From: Streptomyces aculeolatus
GTDB taxonomy: Bacteria > Actinomycetota > Actinomycetes > Streptomycetales > Streptomycetaceae
DNA: 64,000 nucleotides
Direction of reading: 5' to 3'
Assembly: GCF_020400605.1 (NCBI RefSeq)
Contig: NZ_JAINRD010000028.1
Location: 1-64,000 of the forward strand
In this document: piece after piece, positions 8,264 through 16,172 of the stretch
Layout: each line of letters opens with the position of its first letter
How positions within the stretch are numbered: the stretch's first letter is position 1
The notes under the pieces: model-generated
Databases searched by the model: none
Told to the model about the DNA's origin: nothing
What the model saw: the letters and a program-made list of their open reading frames with translations, nothing else
Program-made: the position numbers and the translations under genes

Positions 8264-11200
8264 ATGAGCCTGCACGGCCTGCTCGACGCCGTCGTCCGCG
8301 ACCCCGCACTCGCCGAGGCGGTGACCGCCGCGGAAGGCGGCGCGCGGCCGCAGGTCGACCTCGTCGGCCCGCCCGCCGCCCGCCCCTTCGCGCTCGCGGC
8401 GCTCGCGGAGCGCACCGGGCGCCCGGTGCTCGCGGTCACCGCCACCGGCCGCGAGGCCGAGGACCTGGCCGCCGCGCTGCGCTCGCTGATGCCGCCGGGG
8501 CGCGAGGACGCCGTGGTGGAGTACCCGGCGTGGGAGACCCTGCCGCACGAGCGGCTCTCGCCCCGCTCCGACACCGTCGGCCGCCGCCTCGCCGTGCTCC
8601 GCCGGCTGGCGCACCCGGACCCCGAGGACGCGGCCACGGGCCCCGTCTCCGTCGTCGTCGCGCCCGTACGCTCCGTGCTCCAGCCGCAGGTCAAGGGCCT
8701 CGGCGACCTCAAGCCCGTGGCGCTGCGCAGCGGGGGGTCCGCCGACCTCGAAGAGACGGTGCAGGCGCTGGGGGCGGCCGCGTACAGCCGGGTGGAGCTG
8801 GTGGAGAAGCGCGGCGAGTTCGCGGTGCGCGGCGGCATCCTCGACGTCTTCCCGCCCACGGAGGAGCACCCCCTGCGGGTGGAGTTCTGGGGCGACGACA
8901 TCGAGGAGATCCGCTACTTCAAGGTCGCCGACCAGCGCTCCCTCGAGGTCGCCGAGCACGGCCTGTGGGCGCCGCCCTGCCGCGAGCTGCTGCTGACCGG
9001 CTCCGTCCGGGCCCGGGCCGCCGACCTCGCCGTACGGCACCCGCAGCTCGGCGAGATGCTGGGCAAGATCGCCGAGGGCATCGCGGTGGAGGGCATGGAG
9101 TCCCTGGCGCCGGTCCTCGTCGACGACATGGAGCTGCTGCTCGACGTGCTGCCGGCCGGCAGCATGGCGGTGTCCTGCGACCCCGAGCGGGTGCGGACCC
9201 GCGCCGCGGACCTGGTCGCCACGTCGCAGGAGTTCCTCCAGGCGTCGTGGGCCGCCTCCGCGGGGGGCGGGGAGGCGCCGATCGACCTGGAGCTGCTGGG
9301 CCGGGCGTCGCTGTGGGGCATCGCCGACGTCCGCGACCACGCGCGCGAGCTGGGCATGATGTGGTGGTCGGTCAGCCCGTTCTCCGCGGACGCCGAGCTC
9401 GAGGACGAGTCCCCTGGGCCCTGGGGGCCCGGGGAGACCCCATCCCTGGAGCTGGGGCTGCACGCCCCGGAGGTGTACCGCGGGGACACCGCCCGCGCGC
9501 TCGCCGACACCAAGGGCTGGCTCGCCGACGGCTGGCGCGTGGTCTACCTCACCGAGGGCCACGGGCCCGCGCAGCGCACCGTCGAGGTGCTCGGCGGCGA
9601 GGGCATCGCCGCCCGCCTCGACGCGGACCTCGGCCCGGACGCGCTCGCGCCGTCCGTCGTGCACGTCTCGTGCGGCGAGCTGGACCACGGCTTCGTCGCC
9701 CCGGACCTCAGACTCGCGGTGCTCACCGAGACCGACCTGTCCGGGCAGAAGGCCGCGGGCCGCGACGGCGCGCGGATGCCCGCGCGGCGACGCAAGCAGA
9801 TCGACCCGCTGACGCTCCAGGCCGGCGACTACATCGTGCACGAGCAGCACGGCGTCGGGCGCTACCTGGAGATGGTGCAGCGCACGGTCCAGGGCGCCAC
9901 CCGCGAGTACCTGCTCGTGGAGTACGCCCCGGCCAAGCGCGGCCAGCCCGGCGACCGGCTGTACATCCCCACCGACCAGCTCGACCAGGTCACCAAGTAC
10001 GTCGGCGGCGAGGCGCCCACGCTGCACCGCCTCGGCGGCTCCGACTGGGCCAAGACCAAGTCCCGCGCGAAGAAGGCCGTCAAGGAGATCGCCGCCGACC
10101 TCATCAAGCTGTACTCGGCGCGCATGGCCGCCCCCGGCCACGCCTTCGGCGGCGACACCCCCTGGCAGCGCGAGCTGGAGGACGCCTTCCCGTACGTGGA
10201 GACGCCCGACCAGCTGTCCACCATCACCGAGGTGAAGGAGGACATGGAGAAGCCCGTGCCCATGGACCGCCTCGTCTGCGGCGACGTCGGGTACGGCAAG
10301 ACGGAGATCGCGGTGCGGGCGGCGTTCAAGGCGGTGCAGGACGGCAAGCAGGTCGCCGTCCTCGTACCGACGACGCTGCTGGTGCAGCAGCACATGGGCA
10401 CGTTCTCCGAGCGGTACGGGCAGTTCCCCGTGGTGGTGCGGGCGCTGTCCCGGTTCCAGACGGACACCGAGGCCAAGGCGGTGCTCGACGGGCTGCGCGA
10501 GGGCTCGGTCGACGTCGTCATCGGCACGCACCGGCTGTTCTCGTCCGACACCCGGTTCAAGGACCTGGGCCTGGTCATCGTCGACGAGGAGCAGCGCTTC
10601 GGCGTGGAGCACAAGGAGCAGCTGAAGAAGCTGCGCGCCAACGTCGACGTGCTGACGATGTCCGCCACGCCCATCCCGCGCACGCTGGAGATGGCCGTCA
10701 CCGGCATCCGCGAGATGTCGACGATCACCACCCCGCCGGAGGAGCGGCACCCGGTGCTGACCTTCGTCGGCCCGTACGAGGAGAAGCAGATCGGCGCCGC
10801 CATCCGCCGCGAACTGCTGCGCGAGGGCCAGGTCTTCTACATCCACAACCGGGTGGAGTCCATCGACCGCGCCGCCTCCCGGCTGCGGCAGGCGGTGCCG
10901 GAGGCGCGGATCGCGACGGCCCACGGGCAGATGTCGGAGTCGGCGCTGGAGCAGGTGGTGGTCGACTTCTGGGAGAAGAAGTTCGACGTGCTGGTCTCCA
11001 CGACGATCGTGGAGAACGGCATCGACATCTCCAACGCCAACACCCTCATCGTCGAGCGCGGCGACACCTTCGGCCTCTCGCAGCTGCACCAGTTGCGCGG
11101 CCGCGTCGGCCGCGGCCGCGAGCGGGGCTACGCGTACTTCCTGTACCCGCCGGAGAAGCCGCTGACGGAGACCGCGCACGAACGCCTCGCCACCATCGCG

Positions 11201-11851
11201 CAGCACACGGAGATGGGCGCCGGCATGTACGTGGCGATGAAGGACCTGGAGATCCGCGGCGCGGGCAACCTGCTGGGCGGCGAGCAGTCGGGGCACATCG
11301 CGGGCGTCGGCTTCGACCTGTACGTCCGGATGGTCGGCGAGGCCGTCGCCGACTACCGCGCGACGCTGGAGGGCGGCGCGGAGGAGGCGCCGCCGCCGGA
11401 GGTGAAGATCGAGCTGCCGGTCGACGCCCACGTCCCGCACGACTACGCCCCGGGCGAGCGGCTGCGCCTCGCGGCGTACCGCGCGATCGCCTCCGTCACG
11501 ACGGAGGACGACATCCGCGCGGTACGCGAGGAACTCACCGACCGCTACGGCCCGCTCCCGGAGCCGGTCGAGAACCTCCTGCTGGTCGCGGGCCTGCGCA
11601 TGCTGGCCCGCTCCTGCGGCGTCACGGACATCACGCTGCAGGGCACCCGCATCCGCTTCAGCCCGGTGACCCTGCGGGAGTCGCAGGAACTGCGGCTGAA
11701 GCGGCTGTACCCGGGCGCGGTGGTGAAGCCGGCGCTGAACCAGATCCTGGTGGACCGCCCGAAGCCGAAGCAGCTGGGCGCCCAGCCGCTGAAGGGCCGC
11801 GACCTGCTGGCATGGGTGGGAGAACTGCTGACGACGATCCTGGACTCGTAG
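8264..11851 (+). CDS. mfd: Transcription-repair coupling factor Mfd
   Basis: A 1195-aa SF2 translocase. It displaces RNA polymerase stalled at DNA lesions and recruits UvrA. The UvrB-like N-terminal module (about 1-400) carries the GGILDVFPPTEEHPLRVEFWGDDIEEIR-type block. The RNA-polymerase-interacting domain, helicase lobes (GDVGYGKTEIA Walker A; DEEQ box in VDEEQRFG; the QLHQLRGRVGRGRERGYAY block) and the C-terminal TRCF domain follow. The ATG at 8264 has GGAGCGG upstream. Length is normal for Streptomyces Mfd. A proline/glycine-rich insert (about residues 383-393, nt 9410-9443) interrupts the N-terminal part and may be lineage-specific. Confidence 0.97.
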   Translation: MSLHGLLDAVVRDPALAEAVTAAEGGARPQVDLVGPPAARPFALAALAERTGRPVLAVTATGREAEDLAAALRSLMPPGREDAVVEYPAWETLPHERLSPRSDTVGRRLAVLRRLAHPDPEDAATGPVSVVVAPVRSVLQPQVKGLGDLKPVALRSGGSADLEETVQALGAAAYSRVELVEKRGEFAVRGGILDVFPPTEEHPLRVEFWGDDIEEIRYFKVADQRSLEVAEHGLWAPPCRELLLTGSVRARAADLAVRHPQLGEMLGKIAEGIAVEGMESLAPVLVDDMELLLDVLPAGSMAVSCDPERVRTRAADLVATSQEFLQASWAASAGGGEAPIDLELLGRASLWGIADVRDHARELGMMWWSVSPFSADAELEDESPGPWGPGETPSLELGLHAPEVYRGDTARALADTKGWLADGWRVVYLTEGHGPAQRTVEVLGGEGIAARLDADLGPDALAPSVVHVSCGELDHGFVAPDLRLAVLTETDLSGQKAAGRDGARMPARRRKQIDPLTLQAGDYIVHEQHGVGRYLEMVQRTVQGATREYLLVEYAPAKRGQPGDRLYIPTDQLDQVTKYVGGEAPTLHRLGGSDWAKTKSRAKKAVKEIAADLIKLYSARMAAPGHAFGGDTPWQRELEDAFPYVETPDQLSTITEVKEDMEKPVPMDRLVCGDVGYGKTEIAVRAAFKAVQDGKQVAVLVPTTLLVQQHMGTFSERYGQFPVVVRALSRFQTDTEAKAVLDGLREGSVDVVIGTHRLFSSDTRFKDLGLVIVDEEQRFGVEHKEQLKKLRANVDVLTMSATPIPRTLEMAVTGIREMSTITTPPEERHPVLTFVGPYEEKQIGAAIRRELLREGQVFYIHNRVESIDRAASRLRQAVPEARIATAHGQMSESALEQVVVDFWEKKFDVLVSTTIVENGIDISNANTLIVERGDTFGLSQLHQLRGRVGRGRERGYAYFLYPPEKPLTETAHERLATIAQHTEMGAGMYVAMKDLEIRGAGNLLGGEQSGHIAGVGFDLYVRMVGEAVADYRATLEGGAEEAPPPEVKIELPVDAHVPHDYAPGERLRLAAYRAIASVTTEDDIRAVREELTDRYGPLPEPVENLLLVAGLRMLARSCGVTDITLQGTRIRFSPVTLRESQELRLKRLYPGAVVKPALNQILVDRPKPKQLGAQPLKGRDLLAWVGELLTTILDS

Positions 11852-11878
11852 GAACCGGAGCCGCGGCGGACGCGGGCC

Positions 11879-12313
11879 TCACCCCTGCAGGGGATTGCGC
11901 ACCCGGACACCGGGGAACCGGCTGAAGTCCCGGTCGGCCGACCAGAGTTCGCGTACGCCGTGCATCCGGCACAGGGCGGCGACCCGCCCGTCGTGGACCA
12001 TCGGCCCGGCGACCTTGCCCTGCTCCAGCGCCTCGCGGAGCACCGGCCAGTACCCGCTGCCCTCGGCGAGGAGGACGGCGGTGGGGGACTGCAGCCAGGC
12101 GTCGATCTGGGCCAGGGCCTGCTCGGTGGTGCTCGGCGGCTGGTAGACGCGCGGGTGGGTGGCGACGGAGAAGAACTCGTGCAGACACGGCCACGGCAGC
12201 GCCCACGGGGCCGACCCCTCGGCGAGTCCCCGGACGGCGGACGCGGCGGCGTCGTGGAACAGGCTGTCCGCGCGGTGGGCGTAGACCAGCACGTTGGTGT
12301 CGAGGGCGATCAC
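11879..12313 (-). CDS. vapC: PIN-domain toxin, VapC type
   Basis: A 144-aa PIN-domain RNase. It starts IALDTNVLVYAHR with the first catalytic Asp at residue 5, a conserved Glu in LHEFFSV, and further acidic residues in the C-terminal half (VHDGRVAALC, SADRDFSRF). VapC toxins cut tRNA or rRNA when freed from VapB. The GTG start overlaps the vapB stop as GTGA, the usual translational coupling. It is convergent with mfd, with only 27 bp between stops. Confidence 0.88.
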   Translation of the reverse strand: MIALDTNVLVYAHRADSLFHDAAASAVRGLAEGSAPWALPWPCLHEFFSVATHPRVYQPPSTTEQALAQIDAWLQSPTAVLLAEGSGYWPVLREALEQGKVAGPMVHDGRVAALCRMHGVRELWSADRDFSRFPGVRVRNPLQG

Positions 12314-12552
12314 GCCCGGTCCCCGTAGGCGAGGTCGCGGATCTCGTCCCAGCTGGCACCGCGCATGTCGCGCTGCAGCCCGTCGCCCGTCACGCTCGCG
12401 TCCCGCAAGGTGAAGGCGGCACGGTCGGCCTCTTCGTCCAGGACGGCGCGGAGGCCCTGCTCGATGAGGGCTTTGAGCGTGGTCCCCTTGCTCCGGGCGG
12501 TCCGGCGCGCCTCGGTCAGCAGCGCGTCGGAGATGTCGACGGTGGTCTTCAT
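12310..12552 (-). CDS. vapB: VapB-family antitoxin
   Basis: An 80-aa ribbon-helix-helix protein (MKTTVDISDALLTEARRTA) of the VapB/DUF2191 type with an acidic C-terminal tail that would wrap the toxin. I chose the ATG at 12552 because the family begins M(K/R)TTVDI; the frame extends six codons upstream. It is first gene of the pair and overlaps vapC by 4 nt. Probably autoregulated through the CCCAT repeats directly upstream. Confidence 0.85.
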   Translation of the reverse strand: MKTTVDISDALLTEARRTARSKGTTLKALIEQGLRAVLDEEADRAAFTLRDASVTGDGLQRDMRGASWDEIRDLAYGDRA

Positions 12553-12564
12553 ATGGCTCACCAT

Positions 12565-12588
12565 ACCCATGGACCCATATTCCCATAC
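12565..12588. promoter_or_regulatory. Three 8-bp-spaced CCCAT repeats upstream of vapBC
   Basis: CCCAT occurs at 12566, 12574 and 12582, exactly 8 bp apart, directly upstream of vapB. Ribbon-helix-helix antitoxins bind short repeats with about this spacing, so this is a good candidate for the autoregulatory operator. Confidence 0.5.
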
Positions 12589-12675
12589 TCGATTGCACTC
12601 CGTGTCGGAACGTCACTCCGCGTGCAGGTGTGCGAATCTGCGGGCCTGCGGGCCGGGGGTGTACGGGCTGCCGGG

Positions 12676-12960
12676 CTACGGGGCTTCGACTGTGGAGATG
12701 CGGTACTTGTGGACCTCGGCGTCGAGGATCCGGGAAGTTTGGCTGTCGTCCGGGCCCGAGCCGCGGAAGCGGAGGAGGTCCTCGTCGCTCTCCCACCGCT
12801 CGTAGACGTTGATCCGGTCCGGCTCGGCCAGGTCGGCGGAGAGTGCGAAGTCCAGGCAGCCGGCGGCCGCGCGCGCCTGCGCGACGATGTCCGTGCAGCC
12901 GGCCAGGTAGTCGGCCCGTCCCGCGGGGTCCACCCGCAGCATCCCGGCGATGATGATCAC
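12676..12960 (-). CDS. Antibiotic biosynthesis monooxygenase (ABM) domain protein
   Basis: A 94-aa dimeric alpha+beta-barrel protein of the ABM/YgiN type: VIIIAGMLRVDPAGRADYL, a central C-x-F/Y-like strand (GCLDFALSADLAEPDRI) and YERWESDEDL. Members include quinol monooxygenases and heme-degrading enzymes, but many are of unknown activity. The GTG start at 12960 has GAGGAG 4 nt upstream. It shares a strand with the tetR-type gene behind it, separated by 56 bp, and may be co-transcribed and controlled by it. Confidence 0.8.
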   Translation of the reverse strand: MIIIAGMLRVDPAGRADYLAGCTDIVAQARAAAGCLDFALSADLAEPDRINVYERWESDEDLLRFRGSGPDDSQTSRILDAEVHKYRISTVEAP

Positions 12961-13016
12961 GGTGCTCCTCTTCGTTTCCGCTGTACGCAAGAAGAGACCA
13001 CGCCCGTACCCCGGAC

Positions 13017-13595
13017 TCATCGCGCCGCGGAGTTGAACATCAGGTGCGTGAACGAGCGGAAGACCTCCGCCGGGTCGTCGTGCCCGGCGAGGGAGGCGTC
13101 GAGGCTGCCGCTCAGGGCCAGGGTCGCGAAGCCGTGGGCCGCCGACCACGCGGCCAGCCGGGCGCGCTCCGGGTCGGGGCCGCGGTCGGAGTCGGGGAGG
13201 GCCGCGATGGCGGCGCGCAGGGTGCGGTCCACGCGGTCGCGGGCCGCGGCCAGGTCCGGGGCGTCCGGGTGCAGCAGATGGGGCTGGTACATCACCTGGA
13301 AGTGCGCCGGGTGCGCGAGCGCGAAGCGTACGTACCGCACGCCGAGGTCCTCCAGGTCCGCCGCCGCCTCCAGCGACTCCGCGAGCAGCGCGTTGCCCTC
13401 CGCCGCGACCGCGGTCAGCAGTCCGGCGCGGTCCTTGAAGTGGTGCGCGGGCGCCGCGTGGGAGACGCCCGCGCGCCGGGCCAGGTCGCGGAGGCTGACG
13501 GCGCCGGGGCCCTGGGCGGCGATGACGTCGAGGGCGGCGTCGAGGACGGCGCGGCGCAGGTTGCCGTGGTGGTAGGGGCGGTCGTCGTCGGTCAT
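13017..13595 (-). CDS. TetR family transcriptional regulator
   Basis: A 192-aa regulator. It has an N-terminal helix-turn-helix (HHGNLRRAVLDAALDVI...VSLRDLARRAGVSHAAPAHHF) and a variable ligand-binding C-terminal domain of the TetR_C_33/WHG type. The ATG at 13595 is preceded by AGGATGGG. It is divergent from the SCO6745-family gene at 13704, and the spacer holds a palindrome plus repeats that probably form its operator. Confidence 0.87.
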   Translation of the reverse strand: MTDDDRPYHHGNLRRAVLDAALDVIAAQGPGAVSLRDLARRAGVSHAAPAHHFKDRAGLLTAVAAEGNALLAESLEAAADLEDLGVRYVRFALAHPAHFQVMYQPHLLHPDAPDLAAARDRVDRTLRAAIAALPDSDRGPDPERARLAAWSAAHGFATLALSGSLDASLAGHDDPAEVFRSFTHLMFNSAAR

Positions 13596-13614
13596 GGGCC
13601 CATCCTGCTGGAGG

Positions 13615-13677
13615 GATCTAGCCATTGACAAGTTGGCGGCGCGCGAGGCAATCTAGTCAATGTAAAGATCGATCTAG
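13615..13677. promoter_or_regulatory. ATCTAG repeats and AGATCGATCT palindrome (TetR operator candidate)
   Basis: (G/A)ATCTAG occurs at 13615-13621, 13650-13656 and 13671-13677. AGATCGATCT (13666-13675) is a perfect 10-bp palindrome. A TTGACA (-35-like, plus strand) lies at 13625-13630 with CAATCT 18 bp later. The spacing suggests that the TetR protein represses itself and the divergent gene. Confidence 0.5.
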
Positions 13678-13703
13678 GTGAATGAGCACAGAGTGAGGAC
13701 ACG

Positions 13704-14594
13704 ATGTCGGAAGACCTGACCCCGCAGCGCGTACGGCAGCTCTGGCACCTGCTGGAGCCCCTGCACGCCGTCCTCTACTACGCGCCGGAAGCCCACGACG
13801 AAGCCGCCGCCCTCGGCTACGGCACCGAGAGCCGCTGGCCCTCCTACTTCGCCTGGCGCGCCGCACCCCTCGGTCCGGTCGGCGACGCGGTCGTCACCGC
13901 GGCGTTCTACAGCTTCAACCCCGCCATGACCGCCCGCTACGTCCCCGCTGCCTGGGACGTCGCCGACCCGGCGAAGGTGCTCGCCGCCCGCGAACGCGCC
14001 GTCGACCGCGCGTACCGGTCGATCTTCGGCGTCGACCCCCGCGACCCCGACGGCCTCGGCGCCCCCGCACTCGCCGAAGCCGCCCGCCTCGCCCGCCGCG
14101 CCGCCGAGGCCGCCCGCACCGCCGGCCGCCCCCTCGCCGCCGCCAACGCCGCACTGCCCTGGCCGGAGCCGCCGCACCTCCAGCTCTGGCACGCCGCGAC
14201 GATCCTCCGCGAGCACCGCGGCGACGGCCACCTCGCGGCGCTGCTGACCGCGGACCTGGACGCCGCCGAGTCGCTGGTGTCCTTCGCGGCGGTGGGTGCC
14301 GCGGCCGAGGAGACCTTCGCCGGCCGCGGCTGGGGCGACGCCGAGTGGACCGCGGCCCGCTCCCGGCTCGCCGCCCGCGGGCTGGTGACGGCGGCCGGTA
14401 CGGCCACCGACGCCGGCCGTGCGCTGCGGGCGGAGGTGGAGCGCCGTACGGACGAGCTGGCGACGGACCCGTGGCGCGCCATCGGCGCGGACGGCGCGGA
14501 GCGGCTGGCGGACCTGCTGGGCGGGCCGTGGGTGAAGGTGCTGGGGTCGGGGATGCTCCCGGCGGAGAACACGTTGGGCATCGGCAAGGTGTGA
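13704..14594 (+). CDS. SCO6745-family protein
   Basis: A 296-aa soluble protein of the actinobacterial SCO6745 family (all-helical, with a winged-helix-like C-terminal part that ends in LGIGKV). Members pair with TetR- or MarR-type regulators; I know no established biochemical role. It has a GTGAGGA ribosome site before the ATG at 13704 and diverges from a TetR gene whose probable operator overlaps its promoter, so expression is likely inducible. A strong hairpin follows the stop. Confidence 0.75.
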   Translation: MSEDLTPQRVRQLWHLLEPLHAVLYYAPEAHDEAAALGYGTESRWPSYFAWRAAPLGPVGDAVVTAAFYSFNPAMTARYVPAAWDVADPAKVLAARERAVDRAYRSIFGVDPRDPDGLGAPALAEAARLARRAAEAARTAGRPLAAANAALPWPEPPHLQLWHAATILREHRGDGHLAALLTADLDAAESLVSFAAVGAAAEETFAGRGWGDAEWTAARSRLAARGLVTAAGTATDAGRALRAEVERRTDELATDPWRAIGADGAERLADLLGGPWVKVLGSGMLPAENTLGIGKV

Positions 14595-14612
14595 AAGGCG
14601 TGAGGGGAAGAG

Positions 14613-14638
14613 CGGGGTGCGCGAGGGAGCGCACCCCG
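14613..14638 (+). terminator. Hairpin terminator after SCO6745-family gene
   Basis: Perfect 10-bp stem CGGGGTGCGC / GCGCACCCCG with a GAGGGA loop, 18 nt after the stop codon. Confidence 0.75.
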
Positions 14639-14673
14639 GCGCAATCCGCGCGCTCTGTTGCCCAACGCCTCGT

Positions 14674-14679
14674 TACACT
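14674..14679 (+). promoter_or_regulatory. -10 hexamer TACACT of a leaderless GNAT transcript
   Basis: TACACT ends 7 nt before the ATG at 14687 and there is no Shine-Dalgarno, so transcription should begin at the start codon. Confidence 0.5.
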
Positions 14680-14686
14680 CCGCCGC

Positions 14687-15448
14687 ATGGAGGAGATCCG
14701 CGTCACCAGCCTCGCCGAACGCCCCGAACTGCGCTCCCGGCTCTGGGACATGGCGGACTCCTGGCCGGAGTTCATGACCCACGACCACGTCGCGAACGCG
14801 CTGCACGAGCGGATCGCCGAGGCCTTCCCCGAGCACGTGCACGTCGGTACCGACGAGTCCGGCGCGGTGGTCGCCCGGGCGTTCGCCGTACCGTTCGCGC
14901 TGCGCGGCGCGGGGCGCGACGGCACGCTGCCGGGGCGCGGGTGGGACCAGGTCCTGGTGTGGGCCTTCGGCGACCGCCGGGACGGGGTGGAGCCGGACAC
15001 CGTCAGCGCCATCGAGATCGCCGTCGACGCGGGGCGGCAGGGCCGCGGGCTGTCCGCCGTCATGCTCGGGGCGATGCGCTCCGCCGCCGCGGACCGCGGC
15101 TTCGCCGAGGTCGTCGCCCCCGTCCGGCCCAGCGCCAAGCACCACGAGCCGCACACCCCGATGCACGAGTACGCCACCCGCACCCGCGAGGACGGCCTCC
15201 CGCACGACCCCTGGCTCCGCGTGCACGTCCGCGCCGGCGCCACCCTGGCCGCCCCCGACCCGGTGGCCCCGGCGTCGATGGTCATCGGCGCCCCGCTCGC
15301 CCAGTGGCGGACCTGGACCGGCCTCCCCTTCGACAAGGAGGGCTGGACGACGGTCCCGGGCGCCCTGACCCCGGTCCGCTGCGAACCGGACCACGACTGG
15401 GCGGTCTACGTGGAACCCAACGTCTGGCTCCGCCACCACCTGCGCTGA
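14687..15448 (+). CDS. GNAT family N-acetyltransferase
   Basis: A 253-aa protein with a central GNAT core: IEIAVDAGRQGRGLSAVMLGAM is the acetyl-CoA pyrophosphate-binding loop (Q/R-x-x-G-x-G/A form). The N- and C-terminal extensions are long, and the C-terminal half resembles the Streptomyces type ending in DWAVYVEPNVWLRHHL. Substrate unknown. No ribosome site; the -10 element lies 7 nt before the ATG. It is flanked by hairpins on both sides, so it is probably monocistronic. Confidence 0.8.
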   Translation: MEEIRVTSLAERPELRSRLWDMADSWPEFMTHDHVANALHERIAEAFPEHVHVGTDESGAVVARAFAVPFALRGAGRDGTLPGRGWDQVLVWAFGDRRDGVEPDTVSAIEIAVDAGRQGRGLSAVMLGAMRSAAADRGFAEVVAPVRPSAKHHEPHTPMHEYATRTREDGLPHDPWLRVHVRAGATLAAPDPVAPASMVIGAPLAQWRTWTGLPFDKEGWTTVPGALTPVRCEPDHDWAVYVEPNVWLRHHLR

Positions 15449-15496
15449 CCCGGCCACTCACCGGTCTCGACGGATCCGGTGTGCCACACCCGATCA

Positions 15497-15531
15497 GGTC
15501 CCGAGCGGCGCCGCCGCCCCGTGCCGGGACC
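15497..15531. terminator. Hairpin between convergent GNAT and DinB-like genes
   Basis: GGTCCCG (15497-15503) pairs with CGGGACC (15525-15531) around a G+C-rich loop. Possible bidirectional terminator; short stem, moderate confidence. Confidence 0.45.
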
Positions 15532-15540
15532 CGGTGGGTG

Positions 15541-16029
15541 TCAGCGGCCCGTCGCGCCGTCGATCTGTTCTCTGAGGATGTCCGCGTGGCCCGCGTGGCG
15601 GCCCGTTTCCTCGATCATGTGCGTCAGCGCCCACCGCACGCTCGGCGCCTTGCCGCCCGGTCGCGGTACCTGCGCACCCAGGTCCGCGCAGTCGTCGAGG
15701 ACCCGGTTGGCGACCTCGACCGCCTCGCGGTAGCCCGCGACGACCTCCGCCACGGTCGCCTCCGCCGGGGCCTCGAACGTCCCGGGCCAGTCGGTGACCC
15801 GTTCGCCGAGGAACGTCGCGCGTTCGACGTACGTGAGGTGGTGCAGCAGGCCCAGCAGGTTCGTACCCGACGGGACTCCGGCCGTGCGCACCTGCGGTTC
15901 CGGCGCGTCCTCGACCTTCGCGGCGATCGACGCCCGCAGGTAGTCGAGGAACCCCCGCAGCGTCTCGGCCTCCGTGCCTCCGGTACGCGGCGGCGGGGTG
16001 TCCCTGCGGCGGGGTGCGGTGCTGGCCAT
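15541..16029 (-). CDS. DinB-like (DUF664) protein
   Basis: A 162-aa four-helix-bundle protein of the DinB/YfiT superfamily (DUF664), recognised from LLGLLHHLTYVERATFL and VRWALTHMIEETGRHAGHADILREQIDG. The three His residues that bind metal in this fold are present (HHLTYVE, ALTHMIEE, RHAGHAD). Such proteins include thiol-dependent transferases, several using mycothiol in actinobacteria; the precise reaction is unknown. The ATG at 16029 has GAAAGG upstream. It is divergent from the epoxide hydrolase gene. Confidence 0.83.
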   Translation of the reverse strand: MASTAPRRRDTPPPRTGGTEAETLRGFLDYLRASIAAKVEDAPEPQVRTAGVPSGTNLLGLLHHLTYVERATFLGERVTDWPGTFEAPAEATVAEVVAGYREAVEVANRVLDDCADLGAQVPRPGGKAPSVRWALTHMIEETGRHAGHADILREQIDGATGR

Positions 16030-16159
16030 GGCGGGTGCCTTTCGACGGCGGTGTCCGGTCCGCGGCCAGTGTCGGCAACACGGCCCCGTACCGCGAGAAA
16101 CCTTGCCGTTCCGGCAACGGGCCCCCGCGCCGGTACCCGATCGGCCCAGGCCGCGGCGG

Positions 16160-16165
16160 TAGGGT
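16160..16165 (+). promoter_or_regulatory. -10 hexamer TAGGGT of leaderless epoxide hydrolase transcript
   Basis: TAGGGT ends exactly 7 nt before the ATG at 16173, with no ribosome-binding site between. Confidence 0.5.
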
Positions 16166-16172
16166 CCGTCGC

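Noticed and set aside
7916..11440. Long minus-strand open frame antisense to mfd, contiguous with the NUDIX gene
   Set aside because: It is the complementary frame of a very G+C-rich gene. Only the 157 codons from the ATG at 7915 have family motifs and a ribosome site.
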